64,000 nt of DNA from Hyperoodon ampullatus (GCA_949752795.1 OX457058.1:38442587-38506586), one strand, 5' to 3'; positions 35,216-46,860 are shown, numbered from the stretch's first letter. Numbers and translations are program-made. Notes: generated by a model not told the origin, from the sequence alone.

Positions 35216-36984
35216 ACTAGTTCCCCATCCACTTACACATTGGTTTATGGAATTAGGTCCAGTTCTAAAATTCTGAGTCTGAAACTGCTTTTGCAATGGT
35301 ATATGCTTTTACCACGAATAGAACACTTGACTGTCTTGAAAGGCAACTGCTCTAGGGCAGACAGGGCCACTCTACCAAGAGCAGGGGTTGAGATGAGAGT
35401 AGCCATTTAGCCAGAGAAGGGAAGTGGTATTTGTATCAATGTTAAATTTTTTCCAACACATTTCAGGATTATGATAAGAAAAAATGGAGCTTCCTTTTTC
35501 CTGTTCACCCATCCAAGTGTCCAATGGCTCATGTTTCATCCCTTTGAAGGCTGATCAGCACTGGACCAAAAATCACTGCATAAAAATCTATCTGTCAGGA
35601 ACTCCTGAAGCCCATTGCCCATTCTGAAGATGTGGAAATCCTAGAATGTGAACAGAAATAGACTCTCAAGCCTGAATTTAGCCCCAGATCCTTGGGATCT
35701 GCCTTTGAGAGAACCCACACCTGTGGTGTTCTAGGGTGAAGGAGGAGAAAGAATCCTTTGCCATTGCTGTATTTTTGTCATTCCGTTGTCAAAAAGAATT
35801 TTTTTTACGTCAGCAGTTATTTATTCCTCTATATTCTCTTCTATTTTAGGAAAGAAAAACCCAAAGGATTTTAGTGAGGGACGCCCATAGTTCCGACTCT
35901 GTGTTAAAACAGTTTGGGCTTCCAGAAAAAAGCTTTAGATCTGTGGCCAGTTGGATGTGTGTGTGTGCACGTGTGTGTGTGCACGTGTGTGTTCATGCAC
36001 TTGGTTCTGCTCCACAGTTTTCCAGTTGTTGTGTCTTTAAATAGTACTGCTTGGTGGCCATACATACGTCTGCACGCGTGCTGGGGAAACAGGTTTGCTC
36101 CTGCTTGTGTTTGTTGAAGGAGACCGAGATATCTTGTTAGGTCTTGAAAAACATGTAGTGGCTCCTGATATCCGGGAAGATTTCTCCAGCTTGATTCAGA
36201 GCCACAGAAAGCAGCTGTTGGGAGTAGATTGCAGATGGACTTATCATTGTGCAAATGGATTTTTCCACCCATGTTAGGAACACAGTTTCAGCCAAGAGTT
36301 CCAGAAAGGGATGTCCATCCAATTCGGGAATTCTAAAGCACAGTTGTGTCACCGAGGCTCAAAGGGAGGTTCAGAATGAGGCCAGGCAGAGGAGAAAGAG
36401 GGAAAGAACACGTGCATCTTCTCCTTTGCAGCTCTGGCTGGTTTAAATAACCATTACCATTTGCAACACATAGAACTGTTTCCTTATTGGTCTCTGGTTT
36501 CTGTTTCCTTTCCTCTGCTTTGGCTCTTGCCATATTCTGTTGAATCATACTATTTCCCTCTATAAAGAGTTTCTGTGGGAGGCCATTTAGGAGACAGAAT
36601 GGACTCAAGTTTAGTAGCCTGTTGGGATTGAGGATTTGGTGAGGCTTGGCTTGGGATAACCAGTGGTTAGGACGTGGCTATGAAGTACACTTCTGAAAAC
36701 ATGAGAGTGCCTTGTTATAAAGGGAACAAGGGAGAGAGAGAGTGTGCACCCACTCACATTCTGGAATGACTAAAGCTCCATCAATTTACCCGAAGTAGAA
36801 GTGGCTCTAAACTCACCTGGGGCCTCTCAGCAGGATTTACGAAAGTCCTGGAGGTCCTCAGAGAGATAGCGAGCAGCAGAGGTCAGAGAAGGTAGTGAGC
36901 TCTATTTATTCTTTTCTAGCAAAATCAGTGATTCACTCAGCCTGTCATTTTCATTATTCTGTATCCTTAGTGAATGATTGAGAG
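35216..36984. other. Mostly unique sequence upstream of ABHD2
   Basis: No gene recognised. Contains the alternating purine-pyrimidine tract listed separately. Confidence 0.5.
35955..35992. repeat. 38-bp perfect alternating purine-pyrimidine (GT/GCAC) tract
   Basis: Every base alternates purine and pyrimidine, a Z-DNA-prone tract. CACGTG occurs twice inside it, at 35,968-35,973 and 35,982-35,987. Confidence 0.85.
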
Positions 36985-37220
36985 CAATGGGCTTTGGCCC
37001 CTCTGCTGCTGGGGCTTGAATCCTGACTCCGCCTCTCCCAGCCTTGTGACCTTGGGCAAGTACCGCACCTCTCTGTGCTCACTTTTTTCCATAAAATTCA
37101 GATGACAGTATTTGTGCTTCCCTTATGGGGTGCTGTGAGGAGCAAATGAGTTAATAGATGTAAAGTGCATCAAACAGTGCCTGCCACATATCTAGCTCTT
37201 AATAAATGTTTGCCCTAGTT
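36985..37220 (+). repeat. MIR SINE (nearly full length)
   Basis: AATCCTGACTCCGCCTCTCC, CCTTGTGACCTTGGGCAAGT, GGAGCAAATGAGTTAATAGA and GCTCTTAATAAATGTTTGCC. Confidence 0.9.
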
Positions 37221-37253
37221 ATTGTAGGAACCCATTTAAGAATCTTTCTCTAG

Positions 37254-37381
37254 GGACTTACCTGGTGGTCCAGTGGTTAAGACTCTGCACTTCCAATGCT
37301 AGGGGGTGCGGGTTCGATCCCTGGTCGGGGAACTAAGATCCCACATGCCTTGTGGGAAGGCCAAAAAAAAAAAAAAAAAAA
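37254..37381 (+). repeat. Short CHR-type SINE
   Basis: Head GGGACTTACCTGGTGGTCCA and a poly(A) tail of about 19 As. Confidence 0.9.
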
Positions 37382-37659
37382 GAAATATAAAAAAAATTTT
37401 TTTCCTCTAAGTACTAACTCATTTTCTATGTTCTGTCCCTCAGAAGTAGTGGTCACAGGATTCAGGATTTGGTTTTATGTAGACTTTATTTTTAAAAATA
37501 GTTTTAGATTCACAGTAAAATTGGGCAGCAAGTACAGAAAGTTCTCATTTACCCATTGCCCCAACGCATGCAGGATATTTTTTTTACTAGTTATATCTAC
37601 CACCTAGTGAGAGAAGCTTTTCCTTCAGAATACCCTTACCAGAGAGGATTCAGAGGACT
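37382..37659. other. Unclassified sequence, possibly an old repeat
   Basis: TTTTAGATTCACAGTAAAATTG at about 37,501 resembles an old interspersed repeat. Family not determined. Confidence 0.35.
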
Positions 37660-37668
37660 GAGTTAAGG

Positions 37669-38512
37669 GGTTTTTTCATATTCTTTTCCATTATGGTTTA
37701 TTACAGGATATTGAATATAGTTCCCTGTGCTCTACAATAGGAACTTGTTGTTTATTCATTCTATATATAATAGTTTGCATCTGCTACTCCCAAACTCCCA
37801 ATCCATCCCTCCCCTACTCCCCCTCCCCCTTAGCAACCACGAGTCTGTTCTCTATGTCTGTGAGTCTGGTTCTGTTTTGTAGATAAGTTCGTTTGTGTCA
37901 TATTTTAGATTCCACATACAGGTGATATCATGGTATTTGTCTTTCTCTTTCTGACTTACGTTACTTAGTATGATAGTCTCTAGGTCCATCCATGTTGCTG
38001 CAAATGGCATTATTTCATTTTTTATGGCTGATTAATATTCCATTGTATATATGTACTATATCTTCATTCGTCTGTTGATAGACATTTAGTTTGTTTCCAT
38101 GTCTTGGCTATTGTGAATAGTGCTGCTATGAACATAGGGTGCATGTATCTTTTCAAATTATAGTTTTTTGTTTGTTTGTTCGTTTTGCGGTATGCGGGCC
38201 TCTCACTGTTGTGGCCTCTCCCGTTGTGGAGCACAGGCTCCAGATGCGCAGGCTCAGTGGCCATGGCTCACGGGCCCAGCCGCTCTGCGGCATGTGGGAT
38301 CTTCCCGGACCGGGGCACGAACCCGTGTCCCCTGCATCAGCAGGCGGACTCTCAACCACTGCGCCACCAGGGAAGCCCTCAAATTATAGTTTTGTCCAGA
38401 TATATGCCCAGGAGTGGGATTGCTGGATCATATGGCAACTCTATTTTTATTTTTTTGAGGAAACTCCATACTGTTTTCCATAGTGGCTGCACCAATTTAC
38501 ATTCCCACCATA
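37669..38512 (-). mobile_element. LINE-1 3' region, 5'-truncated, with a CHR-2 SINE inside
   Basis: Antisense L1 3' UTR and ORF2 tail from CATATTCTTTTCCATTATGG to ACATTCCCACCA. AGTTAAGG at both ends (37,661-37,668 and 38,513-38,520) may be its duplication. The right part encodes the ORF2p C-terminus on minus, interrupted by a SINE at 38,168-38,378. Confidence 0.8.
38168..38378 (-). repeat. CHR-2 SINE inside LINE-1
   Basis: Full CHR-2 body, flanked by a perfect 15-bp duplication TCAAATTATAGTTTT at 38,153-38,167 and 38,379-38,393. Confidence 0.95.
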
Positions 38513-38520
38513 AGTTAAGG

Positions 38521-39153
38521 TTTTTGAGACCAGACCTCGTCAGCATAATCACTCTGAGGGAAATGGGAAAGTCTGTAGCTGAGAGAATAGTGATAAAAGC
38601 TGCAACCTGGGTGTTCATGAGATTCCCCTCAAGGTCTGAGATACCTTAGGCTCTGAGGACTCCAAAATTGTTACTTTATTGTCACACCGAGTGCTGCCTG
38701 TGTGTAAAGTCTAGGCAGTGAGCTCAGAATGCCCCAGGGCCAGGCCTCCTGGCTAGCTTCTGATTGATAATAGAGATGAAGTTTATTTAGAAGTTCTAAG
38801 TGCCAGCATGCAGTAGTTCCATGAGAACAAACTATGGTGAAATTCAAGGGTTTAGCCTCTTTTGTTATTAGGAAAGTTTCCTTCTGGCTAGTCAAACAGT
38901 GCTGAACAATAACCTTGTGATTCAGGCTGCTTCCTTAAACCTACATGTGAAGTTGTCTATAGTAAAATCATAGGGTGGTTTTATGCCCAGGACAGTCGTG
39001 GTTTATGCCTACTGCCCTGGCAAAATTTGAATAGTGTCCCCAAAATTTGAAAGAGTGTCTTTCACTCTCAAATGGTCTCAGTTTGAAAGATAAATTGGGT
39101 GGTAACTTTTACACTTACATACATAGGACCCAAGACTGAAAATTCTCATGTCT

Positions 39154-39188
<35 letters not shown>

Positions 39189-40082
39189 CTGTTGCAGCCT
39201 TATAACGTCTGCAGAGTGTCAGACAGGTGGTTGGCTAAAGACGACTTCTTAGTCACCATGTATTCCTTTTCTTGACATCATCCTTAATTACAGTAATAAA
39301 AATTGAGTTGTTCATGCTGTTAACTCAAGAGGAATCTGTAAAAGTTGTGCATTAAGTAAGTGCTTTACAATCCTTTCCTGCATAATTTCATGTTCTTGAG
39401 CTATTTTTAAGCTGTTTACATCCTACCAGAGATCCCTATATTGTTTTACCAAATATTTGAGTTAACAAGAAAGTAAATATTTCTACCAAGCAAGACATTT
39501 AGTATTAGAGAGAGAGAACCAGGAAGTGAAGTCCCATACCTATATAGGGCAAGGGGAAATAGTTGAAGAGATGACTAAAAAGGACTGAGCAGTAAGCAAT
39601 AAAGTGTAATCAACATGAACAATTATTCTGAGGAAGGAACAATTTCTTCTGATTTCTATTCTTAGAGATTTGAACTGGCCCTTGAACGTCTATGGGCTGA
39701 AGTCAGGCTGGGGTGGCATGACATTCCAGTTGGGGGAGGACAACAGGGACAGAGGCCTCTAAGTGGAAGAATACAAGTTGATTTGTCCAGAGAAGAGTCC
39801 AAGTGGAGAATCAATAGGCGAGAAGATGAAAAGATAGAGTGGGCCCGTGACAGAGGCCAGTTAATATTTCATCTGAGTTGATGGCTTCCTCTTAGCTGCC
39901 TGAGGATTTGGCTATCCTAGCTCAGTGCATGGCATGCCCCAGGCATCCTAAGCTCCAGGCACCTGCATATCACCTTCATCATTTTGACCCTATCTCTTTA
40001 CTACCTGCTTATTATTTACTTAATAGTTTCATTAAATTCATTCATTTTTTATATTAAATACCTTCTTCTGTATCGTCCTAAA
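38521..40082. other. Mostly unique intergenic sequence
   Basis: A (CA)16 microsatellite is at 39,156-39,187. Nothing else recognised. Confidence 0.5.
39156..39187. repeat. (CA)n microsatellite
   Basis: About 16 uninterrupted CA units. Confidence 0.95.
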
Positions 40083-40285
40083 TCAGTGGTTCTCAACTGG
40101 GGGCAGTTTCACCCGCCAAGGGACATTTGACAATGTCTGGAGACATTTTTTGGTTGTCAGAACTGAAGGGAGTGGTGTTGGTATCTAGTGGGTAGAGGCC
40201 AAGGATGCTGCTACACAGAACAGCTCCCACAATGAAGAATTATTTGGCCCAAAAGGTCAGTAGTGCTGAGGTTGAGAATCCCTGT
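40083..40285 (+). mobile_element. MER5A-type hAT-Charlie relic
   Basis: Starts CAGTGGTTCTCAACTGGGGG, contains TTTGACAATGTCTGGAGACA and ATCTAGTGGGTAGAGGCCAA, and ends GAGGTTGAGAATCCCTG. The terminal inverted repeats are visible. Non-autonomous, no transposase. Confidence 0.88.
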
Positions 40286-40399
40286 GGACCTAAGTAATAA
40301 CATCTATGATATAGCAAGCTTGGTGTGCTGGTCATAGTTATTCTACTCTACATTAAAATAATTTCATAACTATTAAATTTTAAAATGTTCTTCCACGTG

Positions 40400-40860
40400 C
40401 TACTTGATCCCAACAGATATTTGTACACCCATATTCATAGCAACATTCACAATAGCCAAAAGGTGGCAACAACCCAAATGTTCATTGATGGATGAATGGA
40501 TAAACAAAGTGTGGTATATACATACTATAGAATACCACCCAAACTTTAAGGTGAAGGAAATTCTAACACATGCTACAACATGGATGAACACTGAAGACGT
40601 TATGCTAAGTGAAATAAGCCAGTCACAAAAGGACAAATATTGTATGATTCCATTTATATGAAGAGCCTAGAAAAGTCAAATTCATAGAGACAGAAAGAAT
40701 AGTGGTTACAAGGGACCACGGGAAGGAGGTAATGGGAGTTATTATTTAATGGGTACAGAGTTTCTGTTTTGCAGGATGAAAAAGTTCTGGAGATGGATGG
40801 TGGTGATGGTTGTACAAAAATGTGAATGTGCATAATACCACTGAATTGTACATTTAAAAA
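40400..40860 (+). mobile_element. LINE-1 3' end
   Basis: ATTCATAGCAACATTCACAA, AGTGAAATAAGCCAGTCACA, ATTGTACATTTAAAAATGG. It carries ORF2p tail codons in broken frame, then the 3' UTR. No poly(A) remains. Confidence 0.8.
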
Positions 40861-41482
40861 TGGTTGAGAAGCATGAAAGTTTTTGATTTTGAAGTCCAAT
40901 TTATTTATTTTTGCTTGTGCTTTTGCTATCATATTTAAGAAGACTTTACCTAGCCCAAGATCCATGAAGATTTACTTGTATACTTTCTTCTAAGAGTTTT
41001 ATCTTTTACATTTAGGTCTATAATCTATTTTGAGTTAATTTTTATATACAATGTGAGGAAGATGTCCAACTTCATTCTTTTGCATGTGAATATCCAGTTG
41101 TTCCACACCATTTGTTGAAAAAACTATAATTTTCACCCTGAATGTCACCCTTGCTTGTCAAAAATCAATTAACCAGAAATGTATAGGTTTATTTCTGGAC
41201 TCTCAGTTCTATTTCATTGATCTATATGTCTATTATTATGCCAATATTACACAATGATTACTGAAGTTTTGTAGTAAGTTTTGAAATTGTTAAGTGTGAG
41301 TCCTCCAAATTTGCTCTCCATTTTCAAGGTTGTTTTGGCTATTCTGAGTACTCTAATGAATTTTTCACTTCACTTATTGAACTTTTGACTCCAGAATTTC
41401 CATTGGTTCTCTTTTATAATTTCTCTTTACTGAGATTCTCTGTTTAATGAGACAGTGTCATCAGACCTTCCTTTACTTCTTT

Positions 41483-41694
41483 TTTTTTTTTTTTTTTTTT
41501 TGTGGTACGCGGGCCTCTCACTGTTGTGGCCTCTCCCGTTGCGGAGCACAGGCTCCGGACGCGCAGGCTCAGCGGCCATGGCTCACGGGCCCAGACGCTC
41601 CGCGGCATGTGGGATCCTCCCAGACCGGGGCACGAACCCATGTCCCCTGCATCGGCAGGTGGACTCTCAACCACTGCGCCACCAGGGAAGCCCC
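41483..41694 (-). repeat. CHR-2 SINE
   Basis: Flanked by the 13-bp duplication CCTTTACTTCTTT at 41,470-41,482 and 41,695-41,707. Confidence 0.95.
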
Positions 41695-41958
41695 CCTTTA
41701 CTTCTTTAAACACAGTTTCCTTTAGTTCTTTGACCATATTTATAACAATTATTTTGAAGGCTTTGGGAAGTCTGACAACTGGGCCCTCTCAAAGGCAGTT
41801 TCTGATGCCTGATTTTTGTGTGTATAGGTCATACATTCCTATTTCTTTGCACGTACCGTAATTTTTGTTGTTGAAAACTGGATATTTTGGGTAATGTAGT
41901 AACTTTGGATATGGATTCCTCTCCCCTCTGGGGCTTGTTGTTATTGTTTGCTTGTTTG

Positions 41959-42169
41959 GTTTTTTTTTGTTTTTTTGCAGTACGCAGGTCTCTCACTGTT
42001 GTGACCTCTCCCGTTGCAGAGCACAGGCTCCGGACACGCAGGCTCAGTGGCCATGGCTCACGGGCCCAGCCGCTCCACGACATGTGGGATCTTCCCGGAC
42101 CGGGGGCACGAACCCGTGTCCCCTGCATCGGCAGGCGGACTCTCAACCACTGTGCCACCAGGGAAGCCC
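41959..42169 (-). repeat. CHR-2 SINE
   Basis: Flanked by TGCTTGTTTG at 41,949-41,958 and 42,170-42,179. Same orientation as the copy 265 bp to its left. Confidence 0.93.
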
Positions 42170-42470
42170 TGCTTGTTTGTTTGTTTAGTGACTTGGCTGG
42201 ACTATTCTAGTGAAGACGTATTACATACAGCAGTGTTAATTGTATTTATTATGTTGTACAACTCTCACTTTTCTTGCTAAGATTTAGATTTTCTTGAATA
42301 AAAGTTTCTTAATTTACTGTGTGCTCTTAAAACAAATTTCAGAGACTACAAATTGTTGCATTTGGGGTTTTAATTTTTTTAAATAGTTTTCACCAATTAT
42401 GGTTGTTTCACTGGGGAGAGGGTTCATGGAGCTCTTCATGGCACCATTCCAGCAGTCATATGCTCTGTTA

Positions 42471-42882
42471 TGATTATTTATCATCAAGTACTATCTTAGT
42501 CAAGTTAGTCTGAAGGCAATGTTCAGGGTAATTTAGTGTGGGAGAGACTGGAGCCAGGTAGAAGAGACAGCAGGCGATTGATTAGCTTAGGTGTAAAGTG
42601 ATAAAGATATGAACTTGACAGAGGGAGTAAAAAGGAAAAGCAAGGAAGGAATGATGTGATTACAGAAAGATTCGTCAGGACTTCCTGAAGGTTAAATCTG
42701 GGGTGCAAGGGGAAGGGAAGGGTCAGAGAGGATTCCAAGGTGATGGTAATATGGAGGAGGAAAGACAAGTCTTATTTAGGTCTGGTGAGATCGTGGTAAC
42801 AGATATATGCAAGGAAAAGGGCAAATAGTACATTGGGACTAGAAAGGCAGGATTGGAGATTAGGGGAAAGGTTGAGTTTTGT
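42471..42882. other. Unique intergenic sequence
   Basis: Nothing recognised. Confidence 0.5.
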
Positions 42883-42896
42883 AGGCAAGGGTTTTT

Positions 42897-43203
42897 ATTT
42901 GTTTATTTTTATTTTTCACTGCACTGGGTCTTTGTTGCTGCGCACGGGCTTTCTCTAGTTGCGGCGAGCGTTGGCTACTCTTTCGTTGTGGTGCGCAGGC
43001 TTCTCCCTACGGTGGCTTCTCTTGTTGTGGAGAACAGGCTCTAGGCGCACGGGCTTCAGTAGTTGTGGCGCACAGGCTCAGTAGTTGTGGAACACAGGCT
43101 TAGTTGCTCTGTGGCATGTGGGATCTTCCCGGACCAGAGCTCGAATCCATGTCCCCTGCATTGGCAAGCGGATTCTTACCCACTGCACCACCAGGCAAGC
43201 CCA
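42897..43203 (-). repeat. CHR-1-type SINE
   Basis: Long CHR-1 body read on minus. Flanked by AGGCAAGRGTTTTT (one mismatch) at 42,883-42,896 and 43,204-43,217. Confidence 0.93.
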
Positions 43204-43414
43204 AGGCAAGAGTTTTTGAGTCAAAGTTTTTATGTAACCCTTTGCAAAGTTGCCCACATACATGATAGTGGAAGTCATGAGGATAGATAAGTTTCAGAGA
43301 GAGAGAAAACCAGACCAGTTTACCTTAAACTTGGAAAAATGGACTTTTAAGAGGCAGGAGGAGGAAAACAGTAAGGAGATTGAGAAGTAAGCACAAGACA
43401 GGTAGGAATAATGA

Positions 43415-43640
43415 TAGCCAACCCTTATTAAACCCTTACTGAGAGCCAAGCACTGTTTTACATGCTTTCTTGAATTTAATCCTCACAATAACTCCACAGG
43501 GTGGGTATTATTATCCCCATTTTACGAATGACATTTACATTTACATTTTACGAAGACAACGAGGCTAGAGAGGGGAAATAATGTGCTCAAGGTCACACAA
43601 GTGGTATGCAGTAGAGCCAGAATGAAAACCTAGGCATGCA
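43415..43640 (-). repeat. MIR SINE
   Basis: GAGAGCCAAGCACTGTTTTA, ATTATTATCCCCATTTTACG, TGCTCAAGGTCACACAAGTG. A short internal repeat of ACATTTACATTTACATTTTACG is seen at about 43,530. Confidence 0.85.
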
Positions 43641-43644
43641 TAAC

Positions 43645-44110
43645 ATTCATACCAAAGTGTGTACCCAAAGCAACATACACCAATGTTCATGGTAGCACTG
43701 TTTGTAACAGCCCAAATGTTCATCAACACTAGAATGGGTAAGCTAACTGGTATATTCATATTCAATGATATTATACAGCTTTGAGAATGAACAAACCGTT
43801 GTCATAAGCAACAGCATGGACATAATGTTGAGCAAAAGAAGCCAGTTCTGAAAGAGAACATGTTGTATAATTCCACTTATATAAAGTTCAAAAAGAGGCA
43901 AAATGAATCTATGGTGTGAATAAGTCAGGTCACATCTGTGGGGTAGTAGACACTGGGAGAGGGCATGAAAGGGGTCCCATAATGTCCTGTTTCCTGATCT
44001 CAGTGGTGGTTACACAGGCGTGTTCTTTTATGAAAATGCATCAACCTGCACACTTACGATTTATATACTTTTGTGTAATAGGTAATACATCAATAAAAAG
44101 TTTACTCATA
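43645..44110 (+). mobile_element. Old LINE-1 3' end
   Basis: CAACATACACCAATGTTCAT, then ATTCCACTTATATAAAGTTC, then ACTTTTGTGTAATAGGTAAT and AATAAAAAG. L1M-like. Confidence 0.7.
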
Positions 44111-44190
44111 CAAAAGAAAGCAAAATAGAAGTAGGCCATATGACCGGAGGACATGCCCTTTTAACCATGAGCTGTCAAGATAGCAGGTGT

Positions 44191-44373
44191 GGGCTTCCCT
44201 GGTGGCGCAGTGGTTAGGAGTCCGTCTGCTGATGCAGGGGACACGGGTTCGTGCTCCGGTCCAGGAAGATGCCACATGCCACGGAGCGGCTGGCCCCGTG
44301 AGCCATAGCTGCTGAGCCTGAGAGCCTGAGAGAGAGGCCCGCGTACCGCAAAAAAAAAAAAAAAAAAAAAAAA
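44191..44373 (+). repeat. CHR-2 SINE, internally shortened
   Basis: Head and tail are normal, but the section between GCTGAGCCTG and GAGAGGCCCGCGTACCGC is replaced by a short AGAGCCTGAG duplication, missing roughly 30 bp. Flanked by AGATAGYAGGTGT at 44,178-44,190 and 44,374-44,386. Confidence 0.93.
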
Positions 44374-44386
44374 AGATAGTAGGTGT

Positions 44387-44823
44387 CCTGTTTCCTCTGC
44401 AACAAGTAAAATGCAAAGAAAAATGTAGAGGGGATCCTATACAATTAGAAAGGTAAAAGAAATTTAAGAGATAGAGATTGACCAAATGCAACACATGGGT
44501 CTATATTAAAACAAATTGTAAAAATAATAAAATAATGAAACAATTGGGGACTTTGAACACATTGTATTTCGGATGATATTAATAAAGTTGATTCTAGGTA
44601 TATTAATTGTATTGTTAATTTTTTTAAGTCTTTATGTGTCAGAGGTAATGACATGTTTATAGATGACATGATGTGATGTTTGGGATTTGCTACACTCATT
44701 GGGCATGAGTGTAGAGGTGAAACAGCCTTGGCCAGGAGCTGATCATTCTGGAAGGTGGAAGATGGCTACCTGGGTTTCTGTGTAACATTCTCTCTACTTG
44801 TGTATATGTTTGAACATTTTTTA
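44387..44823 (+). mobile_element. Old LINE-1 3' UTR fragment
   Basis: Ends with ATTCTCTCTACTTGTGTATA and GTTTGAACATTTTTTA, typical of L1M 3' ends. Confidence 0.6.
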
Positions 44824-44838
44824 GGTAAGAAGTTTTTT

Positions 44839-45048
44839 TTTTTTTTTTTTTTTTTTGCATTACGTGGGCTTCTCACTGCTGTGGCCTCTCCCATTGCGGA
44901 GCACAGGCTCTGGACGCACAGGCCCAGCAGCCATGGCTCACGGGCCCAGCCGCTCCGCGGCATGTGGGATCTTCCCGGACCAGGGCACGAACCCGTGTCC
45001 CCTGCATCGGCAGGTGGACTCTCAACCACTGCGCCACCAGGGAAGCCC
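44839..45048 (-). repeat. CHR-2 SINE
   Basis: Flanked by a perfect 15-bp duplication GGTAAGAAGTTTTTT at 44,824-44,838 and 45,049-45,063. Confidence 0.94.
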
Positions 45049-45063
45049 GGTAAGAAGTTTTTT

Positions 45064-45539
45064 AAAAAGAAGAAAACTTACATTCAATGTCCCAGCAAAG
45101 AAATTACTTCCCGTGGCTTCATATTTTTAAGTTTGTACTTCCGTTGAGAGAGACAAGGAGAGAGCAGGCACGTGGTCACAGAGATCAAAGGGGCAGGGAG
45201 TGGTCTTGTGGTGCCCATTGCTGTAGTTCTGTCTCTGCCCCTCCTGCTCCACGGGACCGGCTCTGACATGGTCACCATAACTCCCACATCTGGAAGTCGG
45301 CTTTCAGTCCCCCTTTCTTGACTTCTTGGTAGCCTGGGACTCTGGTGGCAGGAACTTCTGCTTTCCCTACTTCCCCCATTAGTCTGTATTGTGGACTCTC
45401 CTTCCTGTGTCTGACTCTTCAGCCATGAGTTCTGTCCTAAACCCTCTGCTCCTCTCCCATACACTCTTGCCAAGGGTTTCATCCTCTCCCAGTAGCTTAA
45501 GTGGCTGCCAGGCTGCCTTTCAAAATGCAATTTTAATCA
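45064..45539. other. Unique intergenic sequence
   Basis: A 148-codon minus ORF here has no recognisable domain. Not called a gene. Confidence 0.5.
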
Positions 45540-46135
45540 ACCAATTCCCTCGTTAAAACCCAGGAATGGTTTCCATTACCTAAGTGATAACATTCAAACT
45601 CTTATGGAGGCACAGGATGTCCTTCAGCATCTCTTTACACCTCCACCTCCAAACCACCTTCCCTCTCCAGCCTTCCCTCCTCCCATTCCCCTTCACACCT
45701 CCCTGTCAGCCAGTTACATCATCACCATTTCTGGAATGTGCCATGCTATTTGTTGCTCCCATACATTTGACCCCATCTGGAACACCTACCTGTACACTTC
45801 CCCACCTGGAAAACCCTACTCATCCTTTGGGACACTGCTGCGAGGTCACTTCATTCATAAAGCCTTCCCTCACCTTCCTGTGGAGTTCATTCATTCATTC
45901 ATTCATTCAAAAAATATTTATGCTCAAGGCCCTTAACTAAGTCTGAGTGCTAAGTCAAGAATCTGCATGGTTCACGCTTTACATCATAGCTCTTATCTCA
46001 TCAATACTATTGACTTATTTACATAAATAGCCATTCCTGTGCCCCACCCCTTGAGGGCAAGGATGGTGACTCATTCACCTTTGTACCCCAGTGACGGCAC
46101 TAAATATGTTTGTTCAATTGAATTGAAGGAGAATA
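45540..46135 (+). mobile_element. LINE-2 (L2) 3' region
   Basis: CTACTCATCCTTTGGGACAC, AAAGCCTTCCCTCACCTTCC, CCCCTTGAGGGCAAGGATGG and ACCTTTGTACCCCAGTGACG follow the L2 3' order. An (ATTC)n run at about 45,888-45,908 interrupts it. Confidence 0.8.
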
Positions 46136-46584
46136 ATTACTCAGAAAAGACCTTTGGGGTTAACCATTTAAACAGTCTTGATAATCTTTGGGTGTCTGTG
46201 TGGTAAAATTTAGGCTCAGGGATGGAGAGAATGAGTCCCTTGTTCCCAGGGGTTAAGGAGAACCTAGGAATTGGCCCAGTTGTAGGCCACGTGCTTAAAA
46301 AATACATTCATGAGAAGGCGCAGGAAGCAGGATGGCAGCAAGACTGAGTGATGAGGGTGTTCAAAGTATTTTAAAAGACATAGAGAGGAGCCCATGGGAA
46401 ATAGACTTAAGAGGCTGGTGAGAGGGGGCAGTGACAGAAGCAAAATGACAAAGGCGACTAGGTTTATTTTTGTGGGGGAGGGGGACCAGATGGGCCTTGG
46501 ACTGGCCTGGAGACAACTCTTCCTCTAAGGTAGAAGGCAAGGAAGAAAGCAACAATAGAGAGAGAAGGAGTAACAGCAGCTGCT
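46136..46584. other. Unique intergenic sequence
   Basis: Nothing recognised. Confidence 0.5.
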
Positions 46585-46690
46585 TGGAGTGCCTGCCTTG
46601 TACCGGATCCTTTACATCTTTTATTTCACTTAATCCCCACACAGTCTTCATTTTCAGATGAGGAGAATGGCTCAAAGCATTTCAATGACT
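46585..46690 (-). repeat. MIR SINE fragment
   Basis: TTATTTCACTTAATCCCCAC, then TTCAGATGAGGAGAATGGCT. Confidence 0.6.
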
Positions 46691-46860
46691 CTCCACCCTG
46701 GCTATACATTAGAATCACCCGAGGAACTTTGTCAACTGTGGCTCTGGGTCTCCCAGCTTTTTTGATTTAATGTGACCTGGGATAAGACGCTGGCATCTGA
46801 ATTTTTTATGTTCTTCAGTCGATTCTAATGTATAGTCAGAGTGGAGTACCATCGTAAGGA
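46691..46860. mobile_element. hAT-type non-autonomous transposon relic
   Basis: Inverted ends CTATACATTAGAATCACC and GATTCTAATGTATAGTC pair with each other. MER-family hAT type, family unsure. Confidence 0.6.

Larger units (their letters stand above)
40866..42470 (-). mobile_element. LINE-1 ORF2-region sequence, split by two CHR-2 SINEs
   Basis: Antisense L1: TCATTCTTTTGCATGTGAAT, ATTTCATTGATCTATATGTC, TTTGCATATC-like text, then from about 41,350 a different L1-related stretch (TTTGACTCCAGAATTTCCAT, CTGGGCCCTCTCAAAGGCAG). The first 480 bp are clearly L1 ORF2. The rest is L1-related with less certainty. SINEs lie at 41,483 and 41,959. Confidence 0.6.

Noticed and set aside
38176..38649. 157-codon plus ORF and similar ORFs in other SINEs
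   Set aside because: The repeated peptide pattern with [10 protein letters not shown] or [11 protein letters not shown] is simply antisense CHR-2 translated. It recurs at every minus-strand copy.
40400..41350. Adjacent opposite-strand L1 pieces as a single twin-primed insertion
   Set aside because: In either reading direction the order is wrong for twin priming (the sense 3' end should come last with its tail), and no flanking duplication was found.
45084..45530. 148-codon minus ORF
   Set aside because: No domain or homolog recognised. Low-complexity charged composition.
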